A DNA stretch of 64,000 nt, taken from assembly GCA_963457665.1 (NCBI GenBank), contig OY735228.1:124001-188000 (forward strand), in the 5' to 3' direction. Position 1 is the first letter of the stretch, and each line of letters opens with the position of its first letter. Below, one piece after another: positions 50,201 to 64,000 of the stretch. This DNA comes from Thysanoteuthis rhombus (Eukaryota; Mollusca; Cephalopoda; Oegopsida; Thysanoteuthidae). The notes beneath the pieces are model-generated. The model did no database searches. It worked only from the letters and a program-made list of their open reading frames with translations, and had not been told where the DNA came from. Made by a program: the position numbers and the translations under genes.

Positions 50201-50510
50201 TTTTTCCAATCCCCAAAACCTGATGGACAAGAATTTTTCTTTCACAAAAAATATTCATTAAAAGAAAAAAAAAAGAAAGAGAAAGAAAAAATGTTTCTAT
50301 CAAATCGAAAATATTTACCTCCAAATCGATCCAAACAATTCTACTTTCAGACTCAGATCTATCCATGTTTCCAACGACAGTGTTGTATCGATAAACGGAC
50401 TGAAGACCAAATAGATTTCTTTCACTTTTTCTTATAAGGGTTGCTTTTATTGGAAAGAAACTAGAAAAGCATTTTCTAAGAAATTGAAATTTACTACGAA
50501 TCAGTAACAT
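40133..50510 (-). CDS. REXO2: REXO2, oligoribonuclease (small-fragment 3'-5' exonuclease), complete
   Basis: REXO2 degrades very short RNA oligonucleotides 3' to 5', chiefly in mitochondria and also in the cytosol/nucleus. Six coding exons join on the minus strand: 50510-50319, 46449-46366, 45111-45034, 44072-43852, 42783-42730 and 40205-40133. All introns are GT-AG, and the phases give 702 nt, or 233 residues plus stop; the human protein is 237. DEDDh catalytic residues are present: D62 and E64 in WIDLE, D162 in NSVHVD, and H209 and D214 in THRALDD. Residues 1-48 are rich in Arg, Lys, Ser and Phe and lack acidic residues at the start, as in a mitochondrial presequence. Met49 could start a leaderless form. 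I chose the first ATG because it supplies this leader. The basic C-terminal tail I recall from vertebrate REXO2 is absent. The gene is head-to-head with CDK7, 237 bp apart. Confidence 0.95.
40994..41077. repeat. 84-bp near-perfect palindrome in REXO2 intron 5
   Basis: Two 42-base arms meet with no loop at GAATTC (41033-41038) and differ at about five positions. The outer 20 bases, AAAAATGGTTGCAATTAATC, pair perfectly with the end of the other arm. It could form a cruciform, and the REXO2 pre-mRNA would fold here into a long hairpin. It may be a foldback element. Confidence 0.9.
41772..42011 (+). CDS. Unrecognised 79-codon ORF, antisense within REXO2 intron 5
   Basis: The ATG is in a fair context (GACATGGCG). 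The predicted product is soluble, with a helical, Lys-rich stretch ([19 protein letters not shown]) and no signal peptide or membrane segment. Its composition is more protein-like than the surrounding random ORFs, up to about residue 72 (PPESTGLV). There the sequence TTAGTGGTAATA could be a splice donor, so this may be one exon of a gene or of a transposon. I do not recognise a family. Confidence 0.3.
   Translation: MAGQPMYFLSKSDVGVLLPAYLTKLGLTSSEKRKYIKSFQDQIEAVPTGIWCSYSVMNNQQFDEAPPESTGLVVIMLWT
42345..42600 (+). repeat. Dispersed repeat family 2, copy b
   Basis: GGGGTGATCAATGAATAAGT / TACTTCTCTTGCCTTTTGTT is followed by CACACAAAAGGATCAATTTA and AAACATAAGGAGTAAATG. These align in order with copy a at 26895-27130. 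It lies in REXO2 intron 5 next to exon 5. Confidence 0.55.
42730..42783 (-). CDS. REXO2: REXO2 exon 5
   Basis: It completes codon 192 and runs through residue 209 plus two bases ([18 protein letters not shown]). It supplies catalytic H209. The acceptor is GCTGTTAG and the donor AG/GTAAGT. It is 54 nt. Confidence 0.93.
42961..43330. mobile_element. Pair of inverted PLE-end-like sequences
   Basis: Near 42967-43030 is TTTTTTCAGAATGCTATCCC with GGTTTTTTGTACACAATGTT and TTGGCTGAT. Near 43255-43322, read in reverse complement, is TTTTTTTCAGACTGTTGTCC with GTTTTTTGTACACGTTTCAG. The two face each other about 220 bp apart. Their layout resembles the inverted ends of the 13971-15148 PLE with nearly all internal sequence lost. 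It lies in REXO2 intron 4. Confidence 0.45.
43852..44072 (-). CDS. REXO2: REXO2 exon 4: central catalytic region
   Basis: Residues 119-191 plus two bases of codon 192. It includes [20 protein letters not shown], with catalytic D162, and [16 protein letters not shown]. The acceptor is GTTTTCAG and the donor AG/GTATGT, phase 2. Confidence 0.95.
44160..44300 (+). repeat. tRNA-derived SINE-like fragment in REXO2 intron 3
   Basis: GAGTGGCCTAGTGGTTAACA resembles a tRNA D arm with A box TGGCCTAGTGG. No clear B box follows at the expected distance. A similar CGGCCAAGTGGTTAGG motif lies at 56630 in CDK7 intron 2. Confidence 0.35.
44790..45000 (+). repeat. Dispersed repeat family 2, copy c
   Basis: It starts with GGGGTGATTAATGAATAAGT / TACTTCTCTCACTTTTAG and shares CAAAGGGACCAATTTA with copy b. 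It lies directly downstream of REXO2 exon 3 on the transcribed strand. Confidence 0.55.
45034..45111 (-). CDS. REXO2: REXO2 exon 3
   Basis: Residues 93-118, including [16 protein letters not shown]. The acceptor is TGTTTTAG and the donor AAA/GTGAGT. It is 78 nt, phase 0. Confidence 0.95.
45400..45450 (+). ncRNA. Hammerhead-like core, copy in REXO2 intron 2
   Basis: ACCTGATGAAGGCTGA, an eight-base loop (AGAATGGA) and TCAGCCAAAC form a perfect 6-bp GGCTGA/TCAGCC stem between CTGATGA and (G)AAAC. The G of GAAA is replaced, so this copy should be inactive. It is probably the end of an old PLE and lies antisense to REXO2. Confidence 0.4.
45940..46190 (+). repeat. Diverged tandem duplication, about 130-bp unit
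   Basis: CAGATTTTCTTGAAACTTTG (45941) and CAGATTTACTTGAAACTTGA (46071) begin two successive units. Both continue TAGAAA.G...T..GATGCTTCT and ATCTTC.ACTCA. It lies in REXO2 intron 2. The last 120 bases of the window show a similar promoterless repeat style. Confidence 0.6.
46366..46449 (-). CDS. REXO2: REXO2 exon 2
   Basis: Residues 65-92 ([16 protein letters not shown]...). The acceptor is TTCTTCAAG and the donor AAG/GTTTCT. It is 84 nt, phase 0 on both sides. Confidence 0.95.
47208..47240. repeat. (GA)n microsatellite
   Basis: GAGAGAGA run with one interruption, in REXO2 intron 1. Confidence 0.95.
47385..47409. repeat. Short perfect inverted repeat
   Basis: CTTCTAAAAAA and TTTTTTAGAAG form an 11-bp stem with a three-base loop, in REXO2 intron 1. 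Confidence 0.75.
47460..48160 (-). pseudogene. Decayed copy of an uncharacterised multi-copy invertebrate ORF family
   Basis: Minus-strand frames contain [15 protein letters not shown] near 48118-48070. Later a longer frame, 47772-47599, reads [20 protein letters not shown], then one stop, then [18 protein letters not shown] recall these motifs ([26 protein letters not shown]...GIF.GP) from a repetitive uncharacterised protein family in arthropod and mollusc genomes that behaves like a mobile element. This is memory, not a search. Stops and frame changes show it is dead. It lies in REXO2 intron 1, sense to the host transcript. Confidence 0.45.
50319..50510 (-). CDS. REXO2: REXO2 exon 1: leader and first catalytic motif
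   Basis: Residues 1-64. It holds the predicted mitochondrial leader ([15 protein letters not shown] start) and RIVWIDLE with catalytic D62 and E64. It ends in phase 0 at GAG followed by GTAAAT. Confidence 0.92.
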
Positions 50511-50532
50511 AACTCAAAACTGAAAGTTGTGA

Positions 50533-50544
50533 CATCACGTGATG
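50533..50544. promoter_or_regulatory. E-box palindrome CATCACGTGATG
   Basis: A perfect 12-bp palindrome centred on CACGTG, the site class bound by USF, MYC/MAX and TFE3-type bHLH-ZIP factors. It lies 23 bp upstream of the REXO2 ATG, so it is probably within or near that gene's transcription start region. Flanking TGAC on both sides extends its symmetry loosely. Confidence 0.6.
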
Positions 50545-50682
50545 AGTGACGGCTATTTAGGGGGTTAAATTAAAATTCAAATAACATTGGCACTTTTTAT
50601 CCAAAAATCTAATAATAATAAATTGATGCGAGTTTTATCCATTTGGTTTTTTTTTTCGAATTGATAAAAATGAAGGGAGAAA

Positions 50683-50691
50683 GGCGGGCGG
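50683..50691 (+). promoter_or_regulatory. GC box GGCGGGCGG
   Basis: An SP1/KLF-type GC box in otherwise AT-rich DNA, 57 bp upstream of the CDK7 ATG. Confidence 0.5.
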
Positions 50692-50747
50692 ACTAATTTG
50701 TTCCGTGTCTGTTTTTCACTGCGGTATTTGTTTAGTGTTTATTCAAC

Positions 50748-64000
<13,253 letters not shown>

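Larger units (their letters stand above)
50511..50747. promoter_or_regulatory. Probable bidirectional promoter between REXO2 and CDK7
   Basis: Only 237 bp separate the two start codons, which point outward. It therefore must hold both 5' UTRs and the core promoters unless upstream non-coding exons exist. It includes a 12-bp palindrome with a CACGTG E-box and a GC box near the CDK7 side. No clear TATA box lies at a suitable position for either gene. Confidence 0.75.

Overview
This is a 64 kb window of animal nuclear DNA: AT-rich, with small exons in long GT-AG introns, many decayed retroelements and abundant microsatellites. The mix points to a lophotrochozoan, most likely a mollusc and possibly a cephalopod: RTE-type LINEs, Penelope-like elements (PLEs), tRNA-derived SINE-like pieces, a degenerate C2H2 zinc-finger copy, TTAGGG-like tracts and long (TA)n arrays. 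The species assignment is inference.

Two genes are secure, and both lie in the last 24 kb. REXO2 (oligoribonuclease, minus strand, 50510 down to 40133) is complete: six coding exons joined by GT-AG introns in compatible phases encode 233 residues with all five DEDDh catalytic residues and a mitochondrial-type leader. CDK7 (kinase of CAK/TFIIH, plus strand, from 50748) is partial: seven coding exons give residues 1-205, and the rest of the kinase domain lies beyond the window. The two start codons face away from each other across only 237 bp, which holds a 12-bp E-box palindrome and a GC box, so this is a probable bidirectional promoter.

The first 40 kb holds no intact gene that I can support. 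It contains a minus-strand RTE fragment (about 5.05-6.1 kb), two staggered RTE copies (10.6-13.1 kb) ending in a 207-bp (TA)n array, and a PLE fragment with a GIY-YIG region flanked by 71-bp inverted repeats (13.97-15.15 kb). Further on are a roughly 780-bp polypurine tract (17.4-18.2 kb), decayed Cys-rich and reverse-transcriptase remnants (22.4-24.6 kb), a broken mariner (29.6-30.2 kb) and a zinc-finger pseudogene (34.6-35.2 kb). Dispersed repeat families recur throughout, including inside the REXO2 and CDK7 introns.

The most interesting non-genic signals are four. A hammerhead-ribozyme-like core recurs at three loci with a compensatory change in its stem. The PLE has inverted ends and is cut at RT motif C. 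An 84-bp near-perfect palindrome sits in a REXO2 intron. One repeat family occurs in permuted segment order at 31 and 38 kb.
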